In this document: positions 7,939 to 21,821 of the stretch, piece by piece
How the letters are laid out: each line of letters begins with the position of its first letter
Numbering within the stretch: position 1 is the first letter of the stretch
Assembly (NCBI RefSeq): GCF_021044425.1
Contig: NZ_JAJNEC010000005.1
Coordinates: forward strand, 682,001 to 746,000
Direction of reading: 5' to 3'
DNA length: 64,000 nucleotides
Origin: Niabella pedocola
GTDB taxonomy: Bacteria > Bacteroidota > Bacteroidia > Chitinophagales > Chitinophagaceae
The notes under the pieces: model-generated
The model's database searches: none
The model's input: only the letters and a program-made list of their open reading frames with translations
What the model was told of the DNA's origin: nothing
Position numbers and translations under genes: made by a program

Positions 7939-10900
7939 TTATTCTTCTTCGTCAAAAGACATCGCCTCACGTGCTGTTTGCAACAGTTCGTATTCTTCCT
8001 TGCTTCCTACGATCATGTTTTCAAACTCACGCAAACCGGTACCGGCAGGGATGTGATGACCCGTGATCACGTTTTCTTTCAGACCGAGCATTTCATCCGC
8101 TTTACCATGGATGGCTGCAGAAGAAAGTACCTTGGTGGTTTCCTGGAAGGAAGCCGCCGAGATCCAGCTTTGTACACCCAGCGAGGCCTTGGTAATCCCC
8201 AGAAGCGTTGGCGCTGAAGTAGCAGGCTGTGCATCACGGTATTCCACTGTTTTCTTGTCGTTACGACGCAGCACCGAATTCTCTTCACGCAGCTCTCTCA
8301 GGCTGATGATCTGGCCGGCACGCAGCTTGCCCGAATCACCCGGATCGGTGATCACTTTCTTCTCGTATACGAAGTCGTTCTCATCTACAAATTCAAACTT
8401 ATCTACCAGGTCATCTTCCAGGAAGCGGGTATCACCCGGATCCACGATGCTTACCTTACGCATCATCTGGCGAACGATCACCTCGATGTGCTTATCGTTG
8501 ATCCGTACACCCTGTAAACGGTATACTTCCTGGATCTCATTTACCACATACTGCTGTACGGCAAACGGCCCCTGGATCGAAAGGATGTCCTGCGGAGAGA
8601 TCTGGCCGTCACTTAACGGGCTACCAGCTTTTACAAAGTCGCCATCCTGAGCCAGGATCTGTCTGGTAAGCGGCACCAGGTACTTGCGGGTTACACCATC
8701 CTTGGCTTCGATAATGATTTCACGGTTACCGCGTTTAACAGCACCCATAGAAACCACCCCGTCAATTTCCGATACAACGGCCGGGCTGCTGGGGTTCCGT
8801 GCTTCAAACAGCTCGGTTACACGCGGCAGACCCCCGGTGATATCTTTCAGTTTACCCAGGATACGCGGTATCTTCACCAGTACACGACCAGCTTTCACCT
8901 CATCACCATCGTCCAGCATCAGGTGGCTACCGGTAGGTAAGTTGTAAGATTTATTTTCTTTACCCTCTACAACAATAGAAGGAATCTTTGTTTTATCGCG
9001 GGTTTCAATAACCACTTTCTCACGGTGGCCGGTTTGCTCATCTGCTTCTTCACGGTAGGTAACCCCTTCGATCACGTTTTCAAACTTCAGCACACCATCC
9101 ACTTCCGCGATGATAACGTTGTTATACGGATCCCATGAGCAGATCGCATCTCCCTTGGAGATCTTCTGACCGTCTTTCACCAACAATGTAGATCCGTAAG
9201 GAATGTTATTGGTAATTAACAGGCGGTCATTTTTAGTGTCGATGATACGGGCTTCACCGGTACGGCCAATTACCACACGTACATCATCACCTTCTGCGTT
9301 GGTTGTTATTACAGAGCGAACACCGTCAAACTGAATGTTACCGTCAAACTTAGCCACTAAGGTAGATTCTACAGAAGCAGACCCAGCCACACCACCCACG
9401 TGGAACGTACGCAGTGTTAACTGTGTACCCGGCTCACCAATAGACTGGGCAGCGATGATACCCACGGCATCCCCTTTCTGAGCCAGTATACCGGATGCCA
9501 GGTTCTTACCATAGCATTTCACGCAACAGCCGCGCTTGCTTTCGCAGGTAAGTACAGAACGGATCTCGATTGACTCAATACCCGCAGCTTCAATCCTGCG
9601 TGCTTTTTCTGCGGAAATTTCGGTACCCGCTTCCAGCAACAGTTCATCGCTTTGGGGATCATAAATATCATGCAGGGAGGTACGGCCTTCGATACGATCT
9701 GCCAGCGGCTCAATCACATCTTCGTTGTCTTTTAAAGCAGCGATGGAAATACCTCTTAATGTACCGCAATCTTCTTCGGTGATCACCACGTCCTGTGCTA
9801 CGTCTACCAGACGACGGGTCAGGTAACCGGCATCGGCCGTTTTCAGGGCCGTATCCGCAAGACCTTTACGCGCACCGTGGGTAGAGATGAAGTAATCCAA
9901 TACATTCAGTCCGCCCTTAAAGTTGGAAAGGATCGGGTTCTCAATGATCTCAGACCCGGTAGAGCCTGATTTTCTCGGCTTGGCCATCAGTCCCCTGATA
10001 CCTGCCAGCTGCTTAATCTGCTGCTTGCTACCACGGGCTCCGGAATCCAGCATCATGTATACAGAGTTGAACCCTTGTTTATCGGCGCTCAGTTCACGGA
10101 TCAGTGTTTCTGTAAGACGTGTATCCACACGGCTCCAGATATCCACGATCTGGTTATAACGCTCGTTATTGGTGATCAATCCCATGTTATAGTTATCCCA
10201 CACTTCATCTACCTCTCCTTTTGCATTGTCCAGCAATTCCTGTTTAATATCAGGAATGATCAGGTCATTGATGCTGAAGGACAAACCACCCTGGAAGGCG
10301 GTACGGAATCCTAATTGTTTGATATCATCCAGGAACTTCGCCGTTTTAGGAACGTCGGTGATCTCGATGATGTCGCCAATGATCTCCCGCAGGTTCTTCT
10401 TGGTGAGTAACGCGTTTACAAAACCTACTTCTTCCGGTACATTCTGGTTGAAAATAACACGGCCAACAGTGGTTTCAATTAATTTCTTTTCCAGCTCACC
10501 GGTGTTTTCATTCCGCACAATGCCTTTTACCTTGATCCATGCGTGCAGGTCGATCTGCTTTTCATTGTACGCAATGATCACTTCTTCTGCAGAATAAAAG
10601 GCCTTCCCTTCTCCGCGAACCTTTTCGGTTTCGGTAGATTTCTTTCCTTTGGTAATATAGTACAGACCCAGTACCATGTCCTGAGAAGGCAGGGTGATGG
10701 GCGTACCGTTCTGAGGGTTCAGGATGTTGTGGGAGGCCAGCATCAGCAGCTGGGCTTCCAGGATCGCCGCATTGCTCAGGGGTACGTGTACCGCCATCTG
10801 GTCACCATCAAAGTCAGCGTTGAAAGCCGCGGTAACCAACGGGTGCAGCTGGATCGCTTTTCCTTCGATCAGCTTCGGCTGGAAGGCCTGGATCGACAAA

Positions 10901-12234
10901 CGGTGCAGCGTTGGGGCACGGTTTAACATTACCGGGTGCCCTTTTAAAATATTTTCAAGGATATCCCAAACCACCGCTTCTTTTTTATCAACCAGTTTAC
11001 GGGCCGATTTTACGGTTTTTACGATACCTCTTTCAATCAGTTTACGAATGATGAACGGTTTAAATAATTCTGCCGCCATATCTTTTGGCAGACCGCACTC
11101 ATGCATTTTCATTTCCGGACCTACCACGATTACCGAACGACCGGAGTAATCCACACGTTTACCCAACAGGTTCTGACGGAAACGTCCCTGTTTTCCTTTC
11201 AACACATCACTCAGGGATTTCAATGCACGTCCGCCTTCCGCCTTAACGGCATTGGATTTTCTTGAGTTATCAAACAACGAGTCGATCGCTTCCTGCAGCA
11301 TCCGCTTTTCGTTACGCAGGATCACCTCAGGCGCTTTGATCTCCATCAAACGCTTCAGACGGTTGTTCCGGATAATTACCCGGCGATACAGGTCGTTCAG
11401 ATCCGAAGATGCAAAACGGCCGCCATCCAGGGGCACTAACGGACGCAGTTCCGGCGGAATTACCGGAATGTACTGCATGATCATCCATTCCGGACGGTTG
11501 GTGATCCGTGTATTGGCATCGCGGAACGCTTCCACCACGCTCAACCGCTTTAAGGCATCAGCCTTACGCTGCTGGGAGGTTTCGGTAGCCGCGGAGTTTC
11601 TTAAATCAAAGGACAACTGATCCAGGTCGATGCGCTGCAACAGGTCGTGCACCGCTTCTGCACCCATCTTCGCGATGAACTTCTGCGGATCATCATCGGG
11701 CAGGTACTGGTTATCTTTTGGCAGCGTATCCAGGATATCGAGGTATTCTTCCTCTGTTAACAGGTCGCCGTAGTTTTGACCTTTATCTTCACGCACACCC
11801 GCCTGGATCACCACGTATCGTTCATAATAGATGATGGTCTCCAGTTTCTTGGAGCTCATTCCCAGCAGGTAACCAATTTTATTAGGCAGGGATTTGAAGT
11901 ACCAGATATGTACCACCGGTACCACCAGTTTAATATGCCCCATCCGCTCACGGCGTACTTTCTTCTCCGTAACCTCCACACCACAACGATCACACACAAT
12001 CCCTTTATAACGGATGCGCTTGTACTTTCCACAGGCACATTCATAGTCCTTTACCGGACCAAATATTCTTTCGCAAAACAAACCGTCACGCTCAGGCTTG
12101 TAAGTACGGTAGTTGATAGTTTCAGGCTTTAATACCTCACCATGACTTTTTTCCAGGATGGTATCCGGGGAAGCCAGGCCGATGGTGATTTTTGAAAACG
12201 CTGCCTTTGGGCGATTGTCTTTTTTAGTAGCCAT
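7939..12234 (-). CDS. rpoC: DNA-directed RNA polymerase subunit beta'
   Basis: The 1431-residue protein contains the N-terminal zinc ribbon (CACGKYKRIRYKGIVCDRC, about residues 66-84), the catalytic NADFDGD magnesium-binding motif (about residue 473), the bridge-helix and trigger-loop region, and the second zinc site CESKRGCCVKC near residue 900. The length matches Bacteroidota RpoC. It lies 164 bp after rpoB, and the spacer carries an unusual imperfect hairpin. Beyond its terminator a lipoprotein and a methyltransferase gene separate it from the tRNA-tuf operon. Confidence 0.98.
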   Translation of the reverse strand: MATKKDNRPKAAFSKITIGLASPDTILEKSHGEVLKPETINYRTYKPERDGLFCERIFGPVKDYECACGKYKRIRYKGIVCDRCGVEVTEKKVRRERMGHIKLVVPVVHIWYFKSLPNKIGYLLGMSSKKLETIIYYERYVVIQAGVREDKGQNYGDLLTEEEYLDILDTLPKDNQYLPDDDPQKFIAKMGAEAVHDLLQRIDLDQLSFDLRNSAATETSQQRKADALKRLSVVEAFRDANTRITNRPEWMIMQYIPVIPPELRPLVPLDGGRFASSDLNDLYRRVIIRNNRLKRLMEIKAPEVILRNEKRMLQEAIDSLFDNSRKSNAVKAEGGRALKSLSDVLKGKQGRFRQNLLGKRVDYSGRSVIVVGPEMKMHECGLPKDMAAELFKPFIIRKLIERGIVKTVKSARKLVDKKEAVVWDILENILKGHPVMLNRAPTLHRLSIQAFQPKLIEGKAIQLHPLVTAAFNADFDGDQMAVHVPLSNAAILEAQLLMLASHNILNPQNGTPITLPSQDMVLGLYYITKGKKSTETEKVRGEGKAFYSAEEVIIAYNEKQIDLHAWIKVKGIVRNENTGELEKKLIETTVGRVIFNQNVPEEVGFVNALLTKKNLREIIGDIIEITDVPKTAKFLDDIKQLGFRTAFQGGLSFSINDLIIPDIKQELLDNAKGEVDEVWDNYNMGLITNNERYNQIVDIWSRVDTRLTETLIRELSADKQGFNSVYMMLDSGARGSKQQIKQLAGIRGLMAKPRKSGSTGSEIIENPILSNFKGGLNVLDYFISTHGARKGLADTALKTADAGYLTRRLVDVAQDVVITEEDCGTLRGISIAALKDNEDVIEPLADRIEGRTSLHDIYDPQSDELLLEAGTEISAEKARRIEAAGIESIEIRSVLTCESKRGCCVKCYGKNLASGILAQKGDAVGIIAAQSIGEPGTQLTLRTFHVGGVAGSASVESTLVAKFDGNIQFDGVRSVITTNAEGDDVRVVIGRTGEARIIDTKNDRLLITNNIPYGSTLLVKDGQKISKGDAICSWDPYNNVIIAEVDGVLKFENVIEGVTYREEADEQTGHREKVVIETRDKTKIPSIVVEGKENKSYNLPTGSHLMLDDGDEVKAGRVLVKIPRILGKLKDITGGLPRVTELFEARNPSSPAVVSEIDGVVSMGAVKRGNREIIIEAKDGVTRKYLVPLTRQILAQDGDFVKAGSPLSDGQISPQDILSIQGPFAVQQYVVNEIQEVYRLQGVRINDKHIEVIVRQMMRKVSIVDPGDTRFLEDDLVDKFEFVDENDFVYEKKVITDPGDSGKLRAGQIISLRELREENSVLRRNDKKTVEYRDAQPATSAPTLLGITKASLGVQSWISAASFQETTKVLSSAAIHGKADEMLGLKENVITGHHIPAGTGLREFENMIVGSKEEYELLQTAREAMSFDEEE

Positions 12235-12345
12235 AATCTTATTGAAGATTTGAGATTCAGGATTTGAGATTTGTGGTCTTCAAAATCCTGGTCTCTATTT
12301 TAATTATGTTTTTTTGCTTTTGTTATTGATTCCGATTTGATGATC

Positions 12346-12390
12346 AATAGTGAAAGTCAACGGTGCATTCACCATTGACCATTCACTATT
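12346..12390 (-). repeat. Long imperfect inverted repeat between rpoB and rpoC
   Basis: The left arm (12346-12365, starting AATAGTGAA) and right arm (12370-12390, ending TTCACTATT) are near-complementary over about 20 bp with one indel and about two mismatches, around a 4-nt loop. It begins 9 bp after the rpoB stop. A second weaker fold and a repeated GATTTGAGATT word lie at 12247-12290. There is no T-run, so it looks like a processing or stability structure, not a terminator. Confidence 0.65.
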
Positions 12391-12398
12391 TACTGTCT

Positions 12399-16202
<3,804 letters not shown>

Positions 16203-16346
16203 ATGTTATAAACCCGGTTTTTAATGATTGATCAGGTACAAAACAAGAACAGGATTACTCTTATTGCTAAAAGAAATCCATTGAAATTCAATTACATGAA
16301 CCTATTTTGTTTAATCAATTTTTTATTGGCCAAAATAAAAGGAAGG

Positions 16347-16354
16347 CAAAGTTA
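16347..16354 (-). promoter_or_regulatory. Candidate -7 box of the rpoB promoter
   Basis: TAACTTTG on the minus strand matches TAnnTTTG and lies about 145 bp before the rpoB start codon, in an AT-rich stretch. The -33 region about 20 nt upstream reads TTC and not TTG, so the match is partial. The whole 471-bp gap (16203-16673) holds this box and the hairpin at 16587-16614. Short frames open on both strands there look like chance in AT-rich DNA. Confidence 0.5.
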
Positions 16355-16586
16355 AGGAAAACTTTGAAAAGAAGAAAACTTCTCACAAGAATATTGCCAG
16401 ATACTGACATTTCTAAAAATTTATTGGAAAAGTTTGCGGAAATAAAAGCACCTGTTTTCCGCCGTTTTTTTGCAGGAGAGTCGTTGAAAATATATAAGCA
16501 ACTGATTGTCAATTAAAGTTCTGTTCCGTTGACGGTCCTGCTCTAGTTCGGGTTTCCGGTCTTAAAAAATGCCGTACCAATCAAGA

Positions 16587-16614
16587 AGCAGGTCCGGATG
16601 TTTCCGGACCTGCT
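16587..16614 (-). terminator. Strong hairpin, probable end of the adhesin operon
   Basis: A perfect 12-bp stem (AGCAGGTCCGGA with TCCGGACCTGCT) with a 4-nt loop lies about 60 bp past the stop of the 334-residue secreted protein gene. The following minus-strand sequence is only moderately T-rich, so termination is likely but not certain. Confidence 0.6.
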
Positions 16615-16673
16615 CAATATTTCCGGAATCAGCGCTTTGCTGCGTTCCGGTTTCTAAACTGCAATAAAGGTGT

Positions 16674-17678
16674 TTATTCTGCCACCACTTTTACAACTTT
16701 TGAATAATTGACGGTAGTGCCGTCTTTATTCACCTGACCAATTCTTACAAAGGTGGTTGGATACTGATCCATTTTATCCAGGTCCCGATCTTCTTTACGG
16801 CAGCCGATTCCTATGGTGATCAACAGCACGAGGGAGCCCAGCATCGCTCCTTTTTTAGCGCGTTTTGCCGAAACAACCACGGAGATCACCAGGAGCGCCA
16901 TAATGGCCAGCTGCAGCGGGGAAAAACCAAATTTAGCCGCTATCTCCTGCCAGCTCTTGCTGTAGGTGTATTTGATCTGCTCGCTGGAATTGCCATCAGG
17001 AGCCTGGGTATTTACCTGGTCGATTTGAACAAATGTTTCGCCGTCTTTAGATCCCTCAATGATAAAGGATTTATTGTCCTTTTCGGAAAAGGTTTCCCAG
17101 TCCACCTTCAGTTTTCCGCCAGTAAAGCTGGCACTGGTAAATCCAAAGGCCACCGGCAATGCGCCGTCGGTGTAGGCATACGCAGAGGTATTGTCATTGT
17201 CTGTTCTGATATTGCCACCGGAACCGGTCTGAATATTTACATTTCCTCCGTTCTTGCTTTCCTGGGGGTCCGACTGTGCTGAAGCCGCGGTAAACCGGAT
17301 GTCAATCGACACCGTACCGCCCACCGGAGTACCACCGGCGCCTGGTATATCGGCCTTCTGGGTACCGGTAATGGTAGGCACACCGGATATTAATGCATAG
17401 GTCCAGTCGAAGAAATCAGCTCCGGCACCGGTTATCTGAGGGGCATTGCCACCACCCAGCACAGGAGCCAGCTTGTTAAAACTGATCGTAACAGTGGTAG
17501 CCAATCCTCCTTTAACAATTGGAGCACCTGAAAGATTTTGAAAATTAAAACTAAATTTCCCCTGACCGTTTACCACTCCCGGGCTGGGTGTAATTACCGC
17601 TCCATTTACCGCAGGATCCTGGGCAAATAAAAAGTTGTTCACTAACAAAGCCAGGACAAAACCACATATCTTTTTCAT
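16674..17678 (-). CDS. Secreted protein with internal hydrophobic helices, companion of the adhesin
   Basis: The 334-residue protein has a signal peptide (residues 1-19, ending LFAQ) and a Gly/Thr-rich beta domain (to about residue 170). A segment resembling the fibronectin-like region that often precedes Bacteroidota secretion signals follows (LKVDWETFSEKDNKSFIIEG then SKDGETF). Two hydrophobic segments (about residues 245-262 and 272-290) interrupt this region, with a basic patch (AKRAKKG) between them and GCRKEDRD after them. The closing pattern IGQVNKDGTTVNYSKVVKV is typical of the end of such domains. It lies 63 bp after the 1195-residue adhesin gene, so the two probably form an operon. 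I assign no function; it may anchor or display its neighbour. Confidence 0.7.
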   Translation of the reverse strand: MKKICGFVLALLVNNFLFAQDPAVNGAVITPSPGVVNGQGKFSFNFQNLSGAPIVKGGLATTVTISFNKLAPVLGGGNAPQITGAGADFFDWTYALISGVPTITGTQKADIPGAGGTPVGGTVSIDIRFTAASAQSDPQESKNGGNVNIQTGSGGNIRTDNDNTSAYAYTDGALPVAFGFTSASFTGGKLKVDWETFSEKDNKSFIIEGSKDGETFVQIDQVNTQAPDGNSSEQIKYTYSKSWQEIAAKFGFSPLQLAIMALLVISVVVSAKRAKKGAMLGSLVLLITIGIGCRKEDRDLDKMDQYPTTFVRIGQVNKDGTTVNYSKVVKVVAE

Positions 17679-17741
17679 TGTTGCTTATTTTTTGTTTTAA
17701 AATGTGTCTTTACATATTATGCAATGGGTAACGCTGGCGTA

Positions 17742-20700
17742 CTAATTATTGGGCGCCGGCGTATACTTGATCGTTTCTGTATCCGCGTTATTCAATTCAT
17801 TATTATCACCGCCGGAACCGAATACAATCGTAGCAAGTACATTATCCGAGCCGGAGTTATTACCACCGTTAAAGCTTACCGTAAATCCAAACGATGATAC
17901 CGATGATGCGGCAATGGATGTTTTATTGTTGGTTCCTCCCAGTTTAAAGATATAGTTCAGACCTTGCTGATCTTCTCCTACATAGGTCCAATCCGCATTC
18001 TGTACTGCCTGGTTGGTGTTAATCACCGTTAAGCTTGGATTATACGGATCAATCGTGAAGTTGGGAGACTTGGCGATACGTACAGATACTTCAGTACCAT
18101 TTGTAGCGCTGGTTCCGGTAAATACGGCTGCTTTTATATTTACTGTTTTTGCCCCAACTACCTGTGCAGGCAGTGCCATAAGGCTCATACCAATATCCAC
18201 GGCTCCACCGGCGGTATATACATACAGGGTTCCATTGGCACTATTTCCTTTATTATCATGGATTTCATATGCGAACCGTGCGGTGCCGCTAAATCCGGCT
18301 TTAGGAGTAAAGGTATAAGCGCCGTCCGTTCCTACTGTAAATTGACCAAATGTTGGGTCGGTAACTGTTTGCTGCGTTACAGTTTGAGGATCGCCGTCCG
18401 GATCGATGTCATTATCTTTTACATTTCCGGATACCGCTATTCCCGCATTCGTTACAGCAAAATCATCCGTTGCGGTGGTAGTGTTGAGCGTGGCGGGTTT
18501 TACTTCTATAAACACATATGCATATCCGCAAAGATTGGTACCTGGTGTTTCGCAAACTTTGTATACGATCGTATCCTTTCCAACGAATCCATCTGCCGGT
18601 GTGTATACCAGCTGATTGCCATTCATGGTAGCGGTACCATTTGAACCTTGCTTGAATACTTCCGGTGTACCAAGTGTACCACCTTCATTACCGGCATGGT
18701 CATTTGCCAGTATATTCACGGTAACGGCTGCTCCGGCATTGGTTGCTGCGATATCCGTATTAGCGATCGGTGAATTTGTATTAACCGCAGGGTTTGTAAC
18801 GATAATTGTAAGGTTCTGCACCTCTGTATACGTTCCGTTGCTGGCCGTAACATTGTAGCTATAAGAACCCGGAGCAGTAGTAACAAAAGTATAGTCACCA
18901 CTTCCGTCCACATTCAGCGAAAGCGTTCCACCGGCAGGATTGGGCAAACCGTCTGCTCCGTTTACCGCAACCGCATTGGTGTATGCCGTTCCGGAAGGCA
19001 CTTTATCGTTGGTAGCCACAGATCCGTTAACCGGTTTATTGATTATGGTATAGTTGATATCCGGATTGGTTTTGAAAATCGGACAGCTGATGCCCGGTGT
19101 ACCGGGGGTAACAAATCGTGTATCAACCGTAGCGCCGTACACATCAATATCGAGGCTTGCAAGCAGATTGGCACTTACCAATCCGTCCTTCACAATGCGG
19201 ATCTCGTCATAATCAGCAGGCGCGGTAAAGCCCACATTATATACAGCTCCCTGGGAAGAACCAACAGTGATCAGGTTCAGCAATTCGAGGCTCAACAATT
19301 GAGAACCAGTCGCGCTTCCAACCTTTGTACCATTGTTCCAGATTTCAATTGACAGCCCTTTAAACAGATCAAGTCCGACCAATGTATTATTGGTCCGGAT
19401 GGTAAATCCGGCGATAGTACCTGCAGGGAATGTGCTTGCCGGTGCCTGAACAGAAATCGCGGTGTTTGATGCTACGTTTGCAGCAGCAATCATTCTTGCA
19501 TAGTTATTCAAATTCGCATCGATAACATTGCCGATATTTTCAATGGAGCAACCGGCACAAATAGCACCAGATACGCCAGACCGTTCATTGTTTATGATCG
19601 CTCCAAAGCCGGTCGGGCTATTTACAATCACATTGGAAGTTTTACAATCAAGCGCATGGTCACAGCTTTTCTGGATATCAATTCCATATATCTTCACTTC
19701 GCCTAAATCGGCCCCAACCGGTTTGGTAAATTCGATAGAAGCTTCATCGAAATCAGCGCTTGCTACAACACCCACTTCCTGCCGGGTTCTATTATTGCCC
19801 AGCAAGGTCGTTTTTGCGCCAACCAATAGGGCGTTGCCACTGCTGGTTTGCACAGGTGCTACCTGCCCCGTTTTGTACAGTTTTACAATGGCGCTGCCCA
19901 GTACATTTGCACTAAGGATCGAATTGCTCTCTACATCAAATGCCACATAGGTACCTGTGGGATAGTTGGCGCCTGTAGCTTTTTTTACAGAGATAGTGGC
20001 ATTCGATAATACATTGGCCGTCGTACTGATGGTGGCAGCGGTTGAAGTATTGCCATCGATAATGTTATCCAGGCCGGTTAAATTATTATTTACAGAAAGC
20101 ACTCCGCCTACACCGGTTCTTGCCCAGTTAATATACACCGGGTCTATTGTACTATTTAAGGAAGTTAATGTATTGCAGGCAAAGCTCGGCCGCAGATCAC
20201 AGAACTTCTTCACAACCACCTGGTAGATATTGGTGCTTCCCAGGTTTACATCAGCCAGGCCGGTGGAATTAAATACCAGCCGGGCCTTATCAAAGGCCAC
20301 AGTAGATACACCCCCAAACATAAACCGGTTGCCGGTCAATGCATCAACACCCAGCAAGCCGCCTGTTCTGCTGATGGTTTGAAGTACGGCCCCATCATTG
20401 TTAGAGAGTTCAATGCTGTACCGCTCAAGCACACCCAATGATAAGATATTGGTGTTCTCAATATCAAATGCAATGTAAGTGCCTGCGGGATATTGCCCTA
20501 CCGTATTTTTAATAGATACACCGTGAGAACCCAATGCACTGAGCACAGGTACCATTGTTGCCGCAGTGGCGGTGCTGTTATCAACCATGTTATCCAGGTT
20601 GGTAATACCACCGAGTGCCAGAACGGCGCTGGTGCTGTTTTCAGCAACTACCGGATACGCAGGAAAGGACTGCATCGTTTGTATGTTGCAGGCCAGGGCA

Positions 20701-21329
20701 TTGGCATCAAATGTACACGAACCTGTACCGCGCATAAACGCATAGAAGATGCTATAGGAACCAAGACCGATCGTTGCATCAATCGTAATACGTGTTCCGT
20801 AAAAATCCTGGTTGGTATAAAAACCTACTTCAGATGCGCCACCCAGGGAAACTGCAAGCAGATCGGCACCGCTTTTACTTTCAATTACGTTTCCGCTTGC
20901 GTCCAGTGTAGATATTGTGATCGATCCCAATGCAGAAAGTCCCACAGATGTCAGCCGGAAACCAACATAGTTTCCAGCATTATACTTGGTATCATTTCCA
21001 ACGTCCCTTACATTCAATGTAAGCGATCCGGTAACAGCAATTGTACCGGAGTAAGAATTCGTCAGGTCATTATCTGTTACTCGAGCGGCCTGACCTGCAG
21101 GCCCCCAAAAAGATAATCCGGATGTGCTGGTGGTAACGGCAAATCCATTCAGCGGCGAATTATCAGTGCCACTGCCTGGATCATTGGTCATAGGTACATT
21201 GGTCATACTACAGGTCAGCGCGCTTTGCTGTGCATGCGCCCGCCCTACATCAATGAGTAGCAGGCAGAGTAAAAACACAAATACGGCTGCCCTTTTAAGG
21301 GCAATTTCAAGAGGTTGATTGGTTCTCAT
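17742..21329 (-). CDS. Large secreted multi-domain adhesin-like protein
   Basis: The 1195-residue protein has a signal peptide ending AHAQQ (about residue 35). Four diverged repeats of about 170 residues follow (about residues 37-750); the later copies share patterns such as NIIDGNTSTAA, ISVKKA, PTGTYVAFDVES and a closing Cys-containing strand. Next come cadherin/Ig-like bacterial domains (about residues 790-1020) with typical VNILANDHAG, DGFVGKDTIVYKV and DNDIDPDGDP motifs. A final beta domain ends in Asn-rich sequence. Such proteins work outside the cell in attachment or matrix formation. No recognisable sorting tail is seen. It is followed by a small secreted companion and lies between rplL and rpoB, an unexpected place. 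Confidence 0.82.
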   Translation of the reverse strand: MRTNQPLEIALKRAAVFVFLLCLLLIDVGRAHAQQSALTCSMTNVPMTNDPGSGTDNSPLNGFAVTTSTSGLSFWGPAGQAARVTDNDLTNSYSGTIAVTGSLTLNVRDVGNDTKYNAGNYVGFRLTSVGLSALGSITISTLDASGNVIESKSGADLLAVSLGGASEVGFYTNQDFYGTRITIDATIGLGSYSIFYAFMRGTGSCTFDANALACNIQTMQSFPAYPVVAENSTSAVLALGGITNLDNMVDNSTATAATMVPVLSALGSHGVSIKNTVGQYPAGTYIAFDIENTNILSLGVLERYSIELSNNDGAVLQTISRTGGLLGVDALTGNRFMFGGVSTVAFDKARLVFNSTGLADVNLGSTNIYQVVVKKFCDLRPSFACNTLTSLNSTIDPVYINWARTGVGGVLSVNNNLTGLDNIIDGNTSTAATISTTANVLSNATISVKKATGANYPTGTYVAFDVESNSILSANVLGSAIVKLYKTGQVAPVQTSSGNALLVGAKTTLLGNNRTRQEVGVVASADFDEASIEFTKPVGADLGEVKIYGIDIQKSCDHALDCKTSNVIVNSPTGFGAIINNERSGVSGAICAGCSIENIGNVIDANLNNYARMIAAANVASNTAISVQAPASTFPAGTIAGFTIRTNNTLVGLDLFKGLSIEIWNNGTKVGSATGSQLLSLELLNLITVGSSQGAVYNVGFTAPADYDEIRIVKDGLVSANLLASLDIDVYGATVDTRFVTPGTPGISCPIFKTNPDINYTIINKPVNGSVATNDKVPSGTAYTNAVAVNGADGLPNPAGGTLSLNVDGSGDYTFVTTAPGSYSYNVTASNGTYTEVQNLTIIVTNPAVNTNSPIANTDIAATNAGAAVTVNILANDHAGNEGGTLGTPEVFKQGSNGTATMNGNQLVYTPADGFVGKDTIVYKVCETPGTNLCGYAYVFIEVKPATLNTTTATDDFAVTNAGIAVSGNVKDNDIDPDGDPQTVTQQTVTDPTFGQFTVGTDGAYTFTPKAGFSGTARFAYEIHDNKGNSANGTLYVYTAGGAVDIGMSLMALPAQVVGAKTVNIKAAVFTGTSATNGTEVSVRIAKSPNFTIDPYNPSLTVINTNQAVQNADWTYVGEDQQGLNYIFKLGGTNNKTSIAASSVSSFGFTVSFNGGNNSGSDNVLATIVFGSGGDNNELNNADTETIKYTPAPNN

Positions 21330-21821
21330 AATAGATATATTTTATACCCCCAGGCAAAACAGAGCCCAGGTATCTTTAAATACAAAACACCATACAGTAC
21401 CGTTCGAGCGCACGCTACAGCACATCACTGCTTAAGGTGACATACAGCTCCCTTTGCCCGATACAGCACATTAACTGGCAGCCCTGGTAACAGGACGTAG
21501 CCGTAAATTGATATGTCGACTCTATGTATTCACGTTAGCCGGTTTTGAGTAATCCAAAAACACAGCGCTTTGGTGCACACATTTACAAAACCTATAATGA
21601 AGAATAACATTTACTAAAGGGCCTTCTTCATTTGAGCTATCACAGTGTGGAAATTTTAGTAGTTTTTTAATAGTAAAAGTAGGTTTACAATGCAATAGCT
21701 GGTAGTAAAGATAAACTTCCCTATAACAATAATCCAAATTTTGTTAATTTTTTTTTTATAAAGTTTTTTTTTGTTATATTTCAGAAACACCATCCTTTAA
21801 CCAATGCTAAAATGTTAATCT
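21330..21821. other. AT-rich divergent spacer between adhesin operon and comEA-like gene
   Basis: This 492-bp stretch separates two divergently transcribed genes and should hold both promoters. Poly-T tracts lie at 21745-21775. No gene, RNA gene or convincing consensus promoter was found; a 71-codon minus-strand frame shows no protein-like features. Confidence 0.5.

Noticed and set aside
16307..16516. A 69-codon plus-strand frame before rpoB
   Set aside because: The opposite strand is equally open, composition is AT-rich and Lys/Phe-biased, and the rpoB promoter box lies inside it.
21522..21737. A 71-codon minus-strand frame in the adhesin-comEA spacer
   Set aside because: No protein-like features and it overlaps the expected promoter region.
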